A stretch of DNA of 64,000 nucleotides from Lacimicrobium alkaliphilum. GTDB lineage: Bacteria; Pseudomonadota; Gammaproteobacteria; Enterobacterales; Alteromonadaceae. The stretch spans positions 2,046,001 through 2,110,000 of the forward strand of contig NZ_CP013650.1 in the NCBI RefSeq assembly GCF_001466725.1, read 5' to 3'. Of this stretch, positions 52,042 through 61,066 are shown in pieces. Within the stretch, counting starts at the first letter, position 1; the number at the start of each line of letters is the position of its first letter. Made by a program: the position numbers and the translations under genes. The notes below the pieces were generated by a model. It did not search any database, was not told the origin of the DNA, and saw only the letters and a program-made list of their open reading frames with translations.

Positions 52042-54150
52042 ATGTACGCTTTTTTGATAACAACTTCCAAGGGTCTGGATGAACTGCTGATGCAGGAAAT
52101 TGCAGAACTCTGTCCGGATTTGAGTCTGAAATCCAAGCCTGGTCAGGTGTTGTTTGAAGGAGAGCTCGAGCAGGCTTATCGTATCTGTCTGTGGTCGAGG
52201 CTGGCCAACCGGGTATTGCTGACGCTGGCTGAAGGCGAGATCAATGACGCAGAGCAGCTCTACAAGTTAGCCAGCAGTATCAACTGGTCATTGCAAATGG
52301 ATGTGACACAAAGCTTTGTGGTCGATTTTATCGGTACCAACAGGGCGATAAACAACAGTCAGTTTGGTGCGGTAAAAGTTAAAGATGCCATAGTGGATCA
52401 GTTTCAGGAACTCTATGAGCGCCGTCCCAATGTCAGCAAAGAGCATCCGGATTTGCGCATTCAGTGTCGCTTGTGGCGACAGAACCTGGGTATCTATCTG
52501 GATCTGAGTGGTCACAGTCTGCATCAGCGTCATTATCGCCTGAAGGCCGGCAGTGCTCCGGTAAAAGAACATATTGCGGCGGCCATGTTATACCGTAGTG
52601 GCTGGATTAAGAACCAGAGCCAGGTGATTGCTGACCCCATGTGCGGCGCAGGAACGGTGGTCATAGAAGCGGCCCTGATAGCCTGTAATATTGCTCCGGG
52701 ATTATCCCGGAGGGACTGGGGTTTCAGTCGCTGGAAAAAGCACCAGGATGCAATCTGGCAGGATCTTGTCAGCCAGGCCGAAGTGCAGCAACGTGCCTGC
52801 AGTACCCCCATTTTTGCCAATGATATCGATGCCGCTATGGTTGCGCTGGCAAAACAGAATGCCGGTGCCGCCGGTGTTGCCCAGGACATTGTATTTTCAA
52901 ATCAGGATGCGCTGCAGTGGCGTTGTGATGAGACCGAACCTGGCTATCTGGTGTCTAATCCTCCTTATGGTGAGCGCCTGGGTGAGCTGACCCAATTGCT
53001 CGGTTTGTTCGCCAACTGGGGGCTGCATATCAAGCAGCATTTTAAAGGCTGGAAACTGTCACTGCTGACCTCTAACCGTGACCTGCTGCGTCAGATGAAG
53101 CTCCTTGCCAATAAGACTTATCAGCTTTATAACGGCAAGCTCGAATGCCAGCTGGTTAATTACAACCTGGATGAGAAAAACTGCGAAATACGTGAGCAGG
53201 CGCCTGCCGGTAGTGACTTTGCTAACAGGTTACGAAAGAACCTGAGTCGTCTCAAAGGCTGGCTTAAGCAGCTCGACAGTAACTGTTACCGCATTTATGA
53301 CGCTGATTTACCAGAGTATAATCTGGCCATTGATATCTACGCTGACTGGGTGGTAGTGCAGGAGTATGCGGCACCCAAAGATATTCCCGAAAGCAAAACC
53401 CGTAAGCGTCTGATGGATGCGCTGATGCAGCTGCCATCGGTATTGAATATCGACAGTGACAAGATTGTGCTGAAGGTGCGTCAACAGCAAAAGGGAAAAG
53501 AGCAATACCAGAAAATCGCCACAGAAAAAGAGTATCTGCAAGTGTGGGAGAATGGCGCGCGTTTTTGGGTCAATCTTAAAGATTATCTGGATACCGGGCT
53601 GTTTCTGGATCACCGCACTACCCGCGAAATGGTCAAACAGCGCAGCAAAGGCAAGGATGTGCTGAATTTGTTTGCCTACACCGGTGCGGTGTCGGTGCAG
53701 GCGGCGCTGGGCGGGGCCAAATCCGTCACCACAGTGGATATGTCAAAGACCTATCTGGAGTGGGCTAAGCGTAACTTTGAGCTGAATAAACTGAGTAACG
53801 TGTATCAGTATCGCTTTTTGCAGGAGGATTGCCTGCAATGGTTGCGCGAGCACAATGGTAAATACGATTTGATTTTTATCGATCCGCCGTCATTTTCCAA
53901 TTCTAAACGCATGCAGGATACCTGGGACGTACAGCGGGACCATCTGGCTTTACTTGGCGATGCACAGGCCTGCCTCAGGCCCGGTGGGGAAATCGTGTTT
54001 TCCAATAATCTGCGCTCCTTCAGGCTTGATGAAGACGGGCTCCGGGCCATGGGGTTGCAGGCTGAGAATATCAGTGCACGGACCTTGCCGGAGGATTTTA
54101 AACGAAATCCCAAGATTCACCATTGTTGGGTTATTCGTCATGCAAACTAG
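52042..54150 (+). CDS. rlmKL: Bifunctional 23S rRNA methyltransferase RlmKL (m2G2445 / m7G2069)
   Basis: A 702-residue fusion, the same length as in E. coli. It has an N-terminal ferredoxin-like and THUMP region (about residues 1-155), the RlmL methyltransferase with SNPPYGERL (Asn306), and the RlmK methyltransferase with DPPSFSNSKRM (Asp614). It methylates two guanines near the peptidyl-transferase region of 23S rRNA. The ATG at 52042 matches the family start (MYAFLITTSKGLDELL). The glutaredoxin-like gene overlaps its stop by 11 nt. Confidence 0.96.
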   Translation: MYAFLITTSKGLDELLMQEIAELCPDLSLKSKPGQVLFEGELEQAYRICLWSRLANRVLLTLAEGEINDAEQLYKLASSINWSLQMDVTQSFVVDFIGTNRAINNSQFGAVKVKDAIVDQFQELYERRPNVSKEHPDLRIQCRLWRQNLGIYLDLSGHSLHQRHYRLKAGSAPVKEHIAAAMLYRSGWIKNQSQVIADPMCGAGTVVIEAALIACNIAPGLSRRDWGFSRWKKHQDAIWQDLVSQAEVQQRACSTPIFANDIDAAMVALAKQNAGAAGVAQDIVFSNQDALQWRCDETEPGYLVSNPPYGERLGELTQLLGLFANWGLHIKQHFKGWKLSLLTSNRDLLRQMKLLANKTYQLYNGKLECQLVNYNLDEKNCEIREQAPAGSDFANRLRKNLSRLKGWLKQLDSNCYRIYDADLPEYNLAIDIYADWVVVQEYAAPKDIPESKTRKRLMDALMQLPSVLNIDSDKIVLKVRQQQKGKEQYQKIATEKEYLQVWENGARFWVNLKDYLDTGLFLDHRTTREMVKQRSKGKDVLNLFAYTGAVSVQAALGGAKSVTTVDMSKTYLEWAKRNFELNKLSNVYQYRFLQEDCLQWLREHNGKYDLIFIDPPSFSNSKRMQDTWDVQRDHLALLGDAQACLRPGGEIVFSNNLRSFRLDEDGLRAMGLQAENISARTLPEDFKRNPKIHHCWVIRHAN

Positions 54151-54370
54151 CGTGCTTTTATACAGTACCGAGGGCTGTCACTTGTGTGAGCAGGCCGAGG
54201 AGCTGGTGCTGGCCATGGCACCAGAGATGCACATTAAAAAGATAGATATTGCCTATGATGATGCCTTGTATGAGCAATATCGTTACCGTATTCCGGTATT
54301 GAAAAACGCCGCTGATGCTGAGCTTAACTGGCCTTTTGATACCGCTACACTAAAAGAGTTTCTATCTTGA
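54140..54370 (+). CDS. Glutaredoxin-like (DUF836) protein
   Basis: A 76-residue thioredoxin-fold protein. It opens with a beta strand and the redox motif CHLC (STEGCHLCEQAEEL), then the cis-proline region YRYRIPVL, as in DUF836 glutaredoxin-like proteins. It could reduce protein disulphides, but its partner is unknown. Its ATG lies inside the end of rlmKL, and its stop overlaps the TTG start of uup by 4 nt. All three are therefore translated from one message. Confidence 0.88.
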   Translation: MQTSVLLYSTEGCHLCEQAEELVLAMAPEMHIKKIDIAYDDALYEQYRYRIPVLKNAADAELNWPFDTATLKEFLS

Positions 54371-56256
54371 GTTTACTGCAGTTAAAAAACGCGCAACTGG
54401 CCTTTGGCCACCAGGCATTGCTGGATCATGTTGAAATGGTCATCCAGCCACAGGAACGGGTGTGTCTGGTGGGGCGTAATGGTTGTGGAAAATCTACCTT
54501 ATTAAAAATTATTGAAGGCAGTATGCACCTGGATGATGGCCAGCGCATTGTTGCAGCAGAGACCATCATTGCGCGTCTTGAACAGGATCCGCCGCAGTCA
54601 GTGCAGATGAGTATATTTGATTATGTGGCTGAGGGGCTGGCGGAGTCCGGCGAATTACTCAAAGCCTGGTTTCATATCACCGCACAGGTGGCCAGCGATC
54701 CTAGTGAACGAAATCTTAACCGCATGCAACAGTTGCAGTCTGAGCTGGATCATCTCAACGCCTGGCAGTTTGAGCAGCGTATTACTCAGGTGCTGACTCA
54801 ACTGGAGCTCGACGGCGAACAAGCCCTGTCATCCCTCTCAGGTGGCTGGCGGCGCAAGGCGGCCCTGGCCCGGGCGCTTGTGACAGCACCGGATATCCTG
54901 CTACTGGATGAGCCTACTAACCATCTGGATGTGCAGAGTATTCAGTGGCTGGAAAAAGTGCTGATGGATTTCAACGGCACCGTGGTGTTTGTCAGCCATG
55001 ACCGTGCCTTTATTCGTAATATTGCTACCCGCATATTGGATCTGGACCGGGGACAGCTCACCAGTTATCCGGGTAACTATCAGCAGTATCTGGATAAGAA
55101 AGCTGAAGATCTGGCGATTGAGCAAAGCCACAATGCCCTGTTTGATAAAAAGCTCTCAGAAGAAGAACGCTGGATCCGGCAGGGAATTAAGGCCCGTCGG
55201 ACCCGTAATGAGGGCCGGGTCAGGGCGCTCAAAGCCCTGCGTAAAGAGCACGCTCAGCGCCGACAGGTTCAGGGTACAGCCAAAGTCAGCCTGGCTGACA
55301 GTCAATCATCGGGCAAACTGGTTTTTGAAGCCAAAGCGCTCAGTTATGCTATTGAGGGCAAGCCGATTGTCCGTGATCTGGATTTCAGCCTGTTGCGGGG
55401 TGACAAACTGGCACTGGTGGGTCCCAATGGTTGTGGTAAAAGTACCCTGATCCGCTTATTGCTTGGTAAACTGCAGCCGGACTCCGGTAGCGTACGTCAG
55501 GGCACTAACCTTGATCTGGCCTATTTTGATCAACATCGGGTGGCACTGGATCAGAATGTCAGCGTTGTGGATGCGGTGGCCGATGGCAAGAAAGAGCTGA
55601 CCATCAATGGCCGTACCCGTCACGTGATCAGTTATCTGCAGGATTATCTGTTTGCCCCGGACCGTGCACAGGCGCCGGTGCATTCGTTGTCCGGGGGCGA
55701 GCGTAACCGGTTGTTGTTGGCAAAGCTACTGGCTAAACCCAGTAATCTGCTGATTCTTGATGAGCCAACCAATGACCTGGATGTAGAAACTCTGGAGTTA
55801 CTGGAAGAAACCCTCAGTCAGTACCCCGGTACATTGATTCTGGTCAGCCACGATCGGGAGTTTGTGGATAATGTGGTCACGTCCAGTCTCTATTTTGAAG
55901 GGCAGGGCAAGATCCAGGAATTTGTTGGCGGCTATGCCGAGATTAATCAGTGGTACAGCCAACAAAATAGACCAGCAGCGGAAACTAATAGCAAAGCGCA
56001 AAGTCCAACGGCCAGACCTTCTGCCAGCAAAGGGCAGAAATTATCCTATAAGTTTCAGCTTGAGCTTGAGAAGTTACCGCTGAAGATAGAACAGCTTGAA
56101 CAACAGGTTGCTGAACTGGAGCAGCGTGTGAACAGCCCGGATTTCTTTAAACAGGAACCGGAACAAACCGCCAGCCTGCTTGAGAAGCTTGCCAATACTC
56201 AGAGTGAGTTGGAACAAGCCTATGACAGGTGGGAAGAATTAGATAGCATGTCCTAG
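54367..56256 (+). CDS. uup: ABC-F family ATPase Uup
   Basis: A 629-residue soluble protein with two ATP-binding cassettes. The Walker A motifs are GRNGCGKST (36-44) and GPNGCGKST (352-360), the signatures LSGGWRRKAALARAL and LSGGERNRLLLAKLL, and the Walker B motifs LLLDEPTNHLD and LILDEPTNDLD. A coiled-coil C-terminal domain (about 555-629) is typical of Uup, which binds DNA and ribosomes and limits precise transposon excision in E. coli. Translation most likely starts at the TTG that overlaps the previous stop, as the protein aligns from there. Confidence 0.95.
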   Translation: MSLLQLKNAQLAFGHQALLDHVEMVIQPQERVCLVGRNGCGKSTLLKIIEGSMHLDDGQRIVAAETIIARLEQDPPQSVQMSIFDYVAEGLAESGELLKAWFHITAQVASDPSERNLNRMQQLQSELDHLNAWQFEQRITQVLTQLELDGEQALSSLSGGWRRKAALARALVTAPDILLLDEPTNHLDVQSIQWLEKVLMDFNGTVVFVSHDRAFIRNIATRILDLDRGQLTSYPGNYQQYLDKKAEDLAIEQSHNALFDKKLSEEERWIRQGIKARRTRNEGRVRALKALRKEHAQRRQVQGTAKVSLADSQSSGKLVFEAKALSYAIEGKPIVRDLDFSLLRGDKLALVGPNGCGKSTLIRLLLGKLQPDSGSVRQGTNLDLAYFDQHRVALDQNVSVVDAVADGKKELTINGRTRHVISYLQDYLFAPDRAQAPVHSLSGGERNRLLLAKLLAKPSNLLILDEPTNDLDVETLELLEETLSQYPGTLILVSHDREFVDNVVTSSLYFEGQGKIQEFVGGYAEINQWYSQQNRPAAETNSKAQSPTARPSASKGQKLSYKFQLELEKLPLKIEQLEQQVAELEQRVNSPDFFKQEPEQTASLLEKLANTQSELEQAYDRWEELDSMS

Positions 56257-56290
56257 ACGGAAATGTGCTTGCAGTAAAACAGGATCACAG

Positions 56291-58009
56291 ATGACAAAAA
56301 CAAGACTATACCCTTTTTCCACATTAGCCCTGACATGTCTCAGCCTTGGAGTCTCTGCGGCCAGTTATGAGGTTGTTGAACTGGACGCCACGGATAAAGG
56401 TGTTTCCAGCTTTGCCGCTGCAATTAATGAACAGGGGCAGACCGGTATACTGGTACAAACGCCATTTAACCCGCCCATTGATATCAGCCTGTTAAACCTT
56501 GAAGAGAACGATGCCCTGCGGGATCAGTTGAATGACCCTGATGCAGTAGAGAACGGTCAGATCAGTGAAGAAGATTTGGTGATTATTTACCGTTTTCTGG
56601 TTGGCAGCGTGCCTGCTAATCTGCTGTACCAAAAACTGGGCTCAATACAGAGTTACCTCGCCAATGGAACCGGCAGCACAGAAGAAACTGGTTTCGATAT
56701 CGTCGATGCCGATATGGAGGAACTCAGTCGCAGCGTTGATACTTTTGTGACCGATATCAACAGCCAGGGTGATGTAGCCGGATATGGCAGTGCGCCATAC
56801 ACTAAGTTTCCATGGGTTAATGAGGACGATGAAGCCCTGACCTATGTAGCACGGGAATTCAGCAGTCGCGGTTTTGTCAGAATTAACGGTCAGCTGGTTG
56901 AGCTTTCTCCGGAAGAGACATCACTGGGTGGTTTCAGCCAGGCCAGGGCCATTACTGACAATTATCTCGTAGCCGGCACTGTGTCCACAGAAGCGAATGA
57001 TATTTTGCTGGATACGCTGGAGGATTGTAATGATGAAGAGACCCGGGGCGATTTTCCGGCCGAAGTCTGTTACAACGATGCCGTGAGAAGTCTTGAATCG
57101 AATTACAATCGTGCTCTGAACAGGTTTTTTCAGACCCGTGCCAATGTCTGGCAACTGGACGCTGAGGGCAATATCAATGGGCAAACCCGCTACGGTATCA
57201 GCTATCAGCCAGATGAAGAAGACACCGGGGTTTATGTCAGCCGAGCTGTAGATGTCAACGAGCAGGGTATAGCCGTTGGTGAAACCAGCCACCTGAATCC
57301 TTTCCGGGATAATGTTGTACGTAATTATGCGGCAATATTCAAAGAGGGCGAAGTCATGGCGTTTGCGGATCAGGAAGATTACTCCCTGAGCTCTTTAAAC
57401 CGCAATAACACCCTAAGTACTGCCACTGCAATCAACAATCAGAATCAGGTTGTAGGTTATGCGATTAAAACGATAAATGGTTTTGACCGGACCAAGTTTT
57501 TTGTCTATGACCTTGATTCAGAAGAGCTGGTGTTTCCGGATGATTTCTTCCCTGGCTCAGCCAGTATCGCAAGGGACATTAATGATCAGGGACAGGTTGT
57601 GGGCGAGGGGGAAGTTGACTCGGTGATAGGCAGTTCTACCCGCAGACGTCACGCATTTTTGTATGATATTGATGAGCAGCGTTTTGAAAATCTCAATGAT
57701 TTAATCGGCTGTGACGCGCCTTATACTCTGGTTCAGGCCCATAGCATTAATAACAACGGTGAAATTGCAGCATTGGCTACCGTTACCGGTGTCAGAAAAG
57801 ACATTACCGGGGAACCGCAATTGGACGACGACGGCAATCAGATCGCTGAAGAAACAGTAATGACGGTAAAACTTGTACCTGTTCCGGGAGGCAGCCCTGA
57901 TGACTGTGAAGAGACGGACGACAAACAAGAACGCCAGGGCGCCGGCATAGGCTGGTTACTGCTGGCGTTAATGACCATGGTGGGACTGAGACGCCGTTAC
58001 CAGTCATAA
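56291..58009 (+). CDS. DUF3466 exported protein with C-terminal sorting-like tail
   Basis: A 572-residue secreted or surface protein with a signal peptide (about residues 1-22). The body has repeated beta segments of the type INNQNQVVGYA, VNEQGIAVGE, INDQGQVVGEG and INNNGEIAALA, as in DUF3466 and HAF-repeat proteins. The C-terminus is a Gly-containing helix followed by RRRYQS, resembling a GlyGly-CTERM or similar processing signal. Four cysteines in CNDEETRGDFPAEVC and the C-terminal region may form disulphides. Function unknown. It follows uup by 34 nt. Confidence 0.82.
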   Translation: MTKTRLYPFSTLALTCLSLGVSAASYEVVELDATDKGVSSFAAAINEQGQTGILVQTPFNPPIDISLLNLEENDALRDQLNDPDAVENGQISEEDLVIIYRFLVGSVPANLLYQKLGSIQSYLANGTGSTEETGFDIVDADMEELSRSVDTFVTDINSQGDVAGYGSAPYTKFPWVNEDDEALTYVAREFSSRGFVRINGQLVELSPEETSLGGFSQARAITDNYLVAGTVSTEANDILLDTLEDCNDEETRGDFPAEVCYNDAVRSLESNYNRALNRFFQTRANVWQLDAEGNINGQTRYGISYQPDEEDTGVYVSRAVDVNEQGIAVGETSHLNPFRDNVVRNYAAIFKEGEVMAFADQEDYSLSSLNRNNTLSTATAINNQNQVVGYAIKTINGFDRTKFFVYDLDSEELVFPDDFFPGSASIARDINDQGQVVGEGEVDSVIGSSTRRRHAFLYDIDEQRFENLNDLIGCDAPYTLVQAHSINNNGEIAALATVTGVRKDITGEPQLDDDGNQIAEETVMTVKLVPVPGGSPDDCEETDDKQERQGAGIGWLLLALMTMVGLRRRYQS

Positions 58010-58065
58010 TCACGCAGAAAGACTTGCAATGGATGTCACCTAAACAAGTTGCAGGATTACCTGAT

Positions 58066-58097
58066 AAAAAAGCCTCTGAAAAACAGAGGCTTTTTTG
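58066..58097. terminator. Rho-independent terminator after the DUF3466 gene
   Basis: Arms GCCTCTG (58072-58078) and CAGAGGC (58084-58090), extended by A and T runs on either side. It can work in both directions. Confidence 0.92.
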
Positions 58098-58147
58098 TTT
58101 TTGCATCCTATCTTTTTGATTTAACAATATATTCCATACACATCGAT

Positions 58148-58191
58148 TTATGACAGAACTATTACAAAATAATGTAAGGAAAATGTCATAA
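58148..58191. promoter_or_regulatory. Nested symmetric dyad upstream of rmf
   Basis: Outer arms TTATGACA (58148-58155) and TGTCATAA (58184-58191) enclose inner arms TTACA (58162-58166) and TGTAA (58173-58177). All three spacers are exactly 6 nt. The element lies about 130 nt before the rmf start in a 312-bp gap. It could be a double operator or an RNA structure; no promoter elements were assigned with confidence. Confidence 0.5.
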
Positions 58192-58321
58192 CAATTCAGT
58201 CAGTTAAATAATGTCAATAAGTACTGCAAGGAAGTTATATTGAACCATTGGTACAGATCCTCTATCACATAAGTGTGGTCGCAATGATCACAACTTCAAA
58301 CTCTACGGATGAGGTATCTAA

Positions 58322-58498
58322 ATGAAAAGACAGAAAAGAGATAAACTTTCCCGTGCTCATGCTAAAGGCTATCAGGCAGGCATATCAGGTCGTTCCAAAG
58401 AAATTTGCCCTTATCAGACAATGGATAGCCGCTCTCAATGGTTAGGAGGGTGGCGAGCCGCTCAGGAAGACCGAAGTATAGGGTTAGTTAATCGCTAG
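58322..58498 (+). CDS. rmf: Ribosome modulation factor
   Basis: A 58-residue basic protein starting MKRQKRDKLSRAHAKGYQAG, with SKEICPYQT and the SQWLGGWR motif of RMF. In stationary phase RMF binds 30S subunits and pairs 70S ribosomes into inactive 100S dimers. E. coli RMF is 55 residues and matches over most of its length by eye. A GAGG site lies 7 nt before the ATG. It is monocistronic, with a long upstream region that suggests growth-phase control, and convergent with fabA, as in E. coli where fabA and rmf are neighbours. Confidence 0.96.
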   Translation: MKRQKRDKLSRAHAKGYQAGISGRSKEICPYQTMDSRSQWLGGWRAAQEDRSIGLVNR

Positions 58499-58512
58499 TC
58501 CGTCATCTCGTA

Positions 58513-58535
58513 AAAAAAGCCCCGTAGGGGCTTTT
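58513..58535. terminator. Bidirectional terminator between rmf and fabA
   Basis: Arms GCCCC (58519-58523) and GGGGC (58527-58531) around GTA. They are preceded by seven A residues, which become the T run for fabA on the minus strand, and followed by TTTTAA for rmf. Confidence 0.85.
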
Positions 58536-58560
58536 AACGTTTTAAGGGTAACAGAAACGG

Positions 58561-59079
58561 TCAGAAATTGCTGGTGTCCTGGAATAAGCCGACTTTGAGA
58601 TCTTTTGCTTCGTAGATTTTCCTGCCATCCACTTCAACAATGCCATCAGCCATACCCATGAAGAGCTTGCGCTTAATAACACGCTTCATATGAATTTTAT
58701 AAGTCACTTTTTTCGCAGTTGGAAGAATCTGACCTGTGAATTTCACCTCACCTACGCCCAGTGCGCGGCCTTTACCCGGGCCCTCACACCAACCCAGAAA
58801 AAAACCAACCAGCTGCCACATGGCATCCAGACCAAGGCAGCCAGGCATCACAGGATCGCCGGGGAAATGACAATCGAAAAACCACAGGTCCGGTGAAATA
58901 TCTAACTCGGCAATGATATGTCCTTTATCGTAGTCTCCGCCCTGCTCAGAAATGCTGGTGATTCTGTCCATCATCAGCATGTTAGGAGCGGGCAATTGGC
59001 TGTTACCTGGGCCGAACAATTCGCCCCGGCTACAGGCGAGCAAATCTTCTCGGGAAAAGCTGGATTGTTTGAGTGTCAT
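58561..59079 (-). CDS. fabA: 3-hydroxydecanoyl-[ACP] dehydratase/isomerase
   Basis: A 172-residue hotdog-fold enzyme, the same length as in E. coli. It dehydrates 3-hydroxydecanoyl-ACP and isomerises the product to cis-3-decenoyl-ACP, the branch point of unsaturated fatty acid synthesis. The catalytic residues are His71 ([16 protein letters not shown]) and Asp85. A FabR-like operator lies about 40 nt upstream of the start. No fabB is adjacent. Confidence 0.97.
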   Translation of the reverse strand: MTLKQSSFSREDLLACSRGELFGPGNSQLPAPNMLMMDRITSISEQGGDYDKGHIIAELDISPDLWFFDCHFPGDPVMPGCLGLDAMWQLVGFFLGWCEGPGKGRALGVGEVKFTGQILPTAKKVTYKIHMKRVIKRKLFMGMADGIVEVDGRKIYEAKDLKVGLFQDTSNF

Positions 59080-59118
59080 ATTTCACTTATGGTTAGGGGT
59101 AATTGAGCGCCTTAATTT

Positions 59119-59136
59119 AGCGAACACTCGTGCGCC
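59119..59136. promoter_or_regulatory. Candidate FabR operator upstream of fabA
   Basis: The sequence AGCGAACA-CT-CGTGCGCC resembles the FabR consensus AGCGTACA-N2-TGTTCGCT. The left half fits fully and the right half in about six of eight positions. It ends 40 nt before the fabA start, suitable for a repressor of unsaturated fatty acid synthesis. Aligned by eye. Confidence 0.4.
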
Positions 59137-59248
59137 AAACAACTCTGAACAGTGATATTTTTGTTTATCCAATCAATACTGTACAGGTATCGGTTGTGGC
59201 AGAGTGGTAATATCTACCAATCTGATAGCTAAAGAATCCCGATTTAAG

Positions 59249-59494
59249 ATGAAAAACACCAATGCGAACGCAGAAAAGCAGCGGCGATTCCGCGAACGTC
59301 AGAAAGAAAAAGGCCGCAAAGAAGTCAGAGGCTATGTTAATCCTAAAGCCATGCAGTGTTACCAGGAACTGGCCGAGAAAAGTGGCTGGACAGACAGTGA
59401 GCTACTCAGTAACGCGTTACGCGTAACCTATGCAGCCTATCGTTGTGGGCAAATCAAGCTGCTAAACGAGTGGCTTAAGAAACATGATTACTAG
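59249..59494 (+). CDS. Small basic protein, possible ribbon-helix-helix DNA-binding type
   Basis: About 81 residues starting MKNTNANAEKQ, with a strongly basic segment (QRRFRERQKEKGRKEVRG). A strand-helix-helix pattern follows (VRGYVNPKAMQCYQELAEKSGWTDSELLSNAL), like short CopG/RepB-type regulators. The start at 59249 is chosen because the protein-like composition begins there; a GTG at 59204 is an alternative and neither has a good ribosome binding site. Divergent from fabA and convergent with the Na/Pi transporter gene. Function not assigned. Confidence 0.65.
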   Translation: MKNTNANAEKQRRFRERQKEKGRKEVRGYVNPKAMQCYQELAEKSGWTDSELLSNALRVTYAAYRCGQIKLLNEWLKKHDY

Positions 59495-59509
59495 GTGGGC
59501 ATAAGAAAG

Positions 59510-61057
59510 CTATTGCTCTTTAGCCCATGACTCTTCCTGCTCGTCATGAAGCTGAAGTTGCTCTTTGACTTCGTTTAAACGCCGCACAAAACGTAAAATA
59601 CTGCTCAGTCCGTTCAGGCTGCGCTCTAATCGGTTCAGATCCAATTTCTGGGCGACACAAGTGCGCATCATAAACAGGCGTAATTGCTGGTAATCCTGAT
59701 TCAGTTGTTGCCAGTGTTCAGCGTTGTTTTGTTCTGTGTCCGAAACATATTGCTGCAGCTTGCCAAGCCAAACGCCAATTTCGGGAAGAAAAGAGAACAG
59801 GGTGTCGTCAGTACTGGATTGTACAGCGAAATCCCGATAAGACTGAATGGCGGTAGATAAACCATGCAGGGTGGCTAGTGCAATTTCAAACTCAGCACTT
59901 TGTGCTTCGGTCAGGGTATTACGACTGGCTTTGGCAACAAACTCTTTTGCCTGACTAATCTTTTCCGAAAGTTCACTAAGCTTTGGCTCTGATTCCACCA
60001 GGGTAATCTTCAGTGAGCGGGTCTGATAGTGAATATGCCCTATTTGCTTAAACAGTGCTCCAAGGGCTAATTCAGGCATAGAGGCAATATTGGCGTCCAG
60101 TTCATTGTGACGATGCTTATCTCCTCTGAAGCGTTTGAGTAACCACCTGGAAAGGTGGGGCTCAACCGGAAGCATTAGCAGTACTCCGAGAATATTGAAG
60201 CCACTATGAAAGATTGCAAGAGTCATGGGCAAGGCATTGGCCTGAGTTGTCAGATAATCACCTGCCGACCACAGCAGTACCGGCAGCACCAACAGCGCCA
60301 CAGCACCGGTCAGCAAGTTAAAAAGAATATGGGCCAGTACCAGTCGCTTGGCACTGCTGGAAGCACCAAAACCGGATATGATGGCCGTCGAGGTGGTACC
60401 GATGTTTGCACCGATAACCGCCGCTGCCGACATTTCTAATTGAGCTATGCCTGTGGCTGAGGCGGTAAGAATAATAGCCAGAGCGGCACTGGATGATTGG
60501 GTCACAATGGTCAGCACAATACCCAGGGTCAGACCAATCAGTACCGGACTGTTTACAAACTGCATCATACGGTCTGGGGCGATTTGAATCCCTGAAAAGC
60601 TTTGCTGTAAAGAGGCTATCCCCATAAACAGCAAGCCAAAACCGGCCAGCGCCATACCCAGCGATTGTCCCCTGACACGGGGGGAAAACACTTTCATTAG
60701 TGCACCAATACCAATCAGGGGCAGGGTAATGGCGGTGAAATCCAGCTTGAAGCCAATTATGGTTACTAACCAGGCGGTGAAGGTGGTACCGACATTGCTG
60801 CCAAATATGACCCATACAGATTGTGAAAAGGTCATCAGTCCCGCATTGATAAAACCGATGGTGGCAACCGTTACTGCACTGGATGACTGTACCATTCCGG
60901 TGACTAATACGCCGGCAACAAAGCCTCTGCGCCGATTACAAATCCATTGACCAAGGAGCTGTTCAAGGGCCTTACCGCCGGCGACTTTCAGTCCCTCGGT
61001 CATCATCCACATGCCTATGAGGAAGAGGCCCAGGGCCCCCAGTATCTGCATCCACAT
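59510..61057 (-). CDS. Na+/phosphate cotransporter family protein (NptA/PhoU-like)
   Basis: A 515-residue inner-membrane protein. The two inverted halves carry the repeated QSSSA motif (MVQSSSAVTVATIGFINAG and TQSSSAALAIILTASATG), each with a GxNxGTT element (GSNVGTTFTAW, GANIGTTSTAI), as in type II Na/Pi transporters. A cytoplasmic PhoU-like helical domain occupies about residues 330-510. It likely imports phosphate with sodium or regulates phosphate flux. It ends the minus-strand pair with the beta-CASP hydrolase, whose stop is 9 nt upstream of this start. Confidence 0.92.
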   Translation of the reverse strand: MWMQILGALGLFLIGMWMMTEGLKVAGGKALEQLLGQWICNRRRGFVAGVLVTGMVQSSSAVTVATIGFINAGLMTFSQSVWVIFGSNVGTTFTAWLVTIIGFKLDFTAITLPLIGIGALMKVFSPRVRGQSLGMALAGFGLLFMGIASLQQSFSGIQIAPDRMMQFVNSPVLIGLTLGIVLTIVTQSSSAALAIILTASATGIAQLEMSAAAVIGANIGTTSTAIISGFGASSSAKRLVLAHILFNLLTGAVALLVLPVLLWSAGDYLTTQANALPMTLAIFHSGFNILGVLLMLPVEPHLSRWLLKRFRGDKHRHNELDANIASMPELALGALFKQIGHIHYQTRSLKITLVESEPKLSELSEKISQAKEFVAKASRNTLTEAQSAEFEIALATLHGLSTAIQSYRDFAVQSSTDDTLFSFLPEIGVWLGKLQQYVSDTEQNNAEHWQQLNQDYQQLRLFMMRTCVAQKLDLNRLERSLNGLSSILRFVRRLNEVKEQLQLHDEQEESWAKEQ

Positions 61058-61066
61058 ATCTGTTTC

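Noticed and set aside
58270-58292. CRP-like site upstream of rmf (TGTGG ... TCACA)
   Set aside because: The half-sites are 9 nt apart instead of 6, so it does not fit CRP; it is at best a weak hairpin.
59177-59189. LexA-like site TACTGTACAGGTA upstream of the small basic gene
   Set aside because: The two half-sites lack the 8-nt inner spacing of a CTGT-N8-ACAG box.
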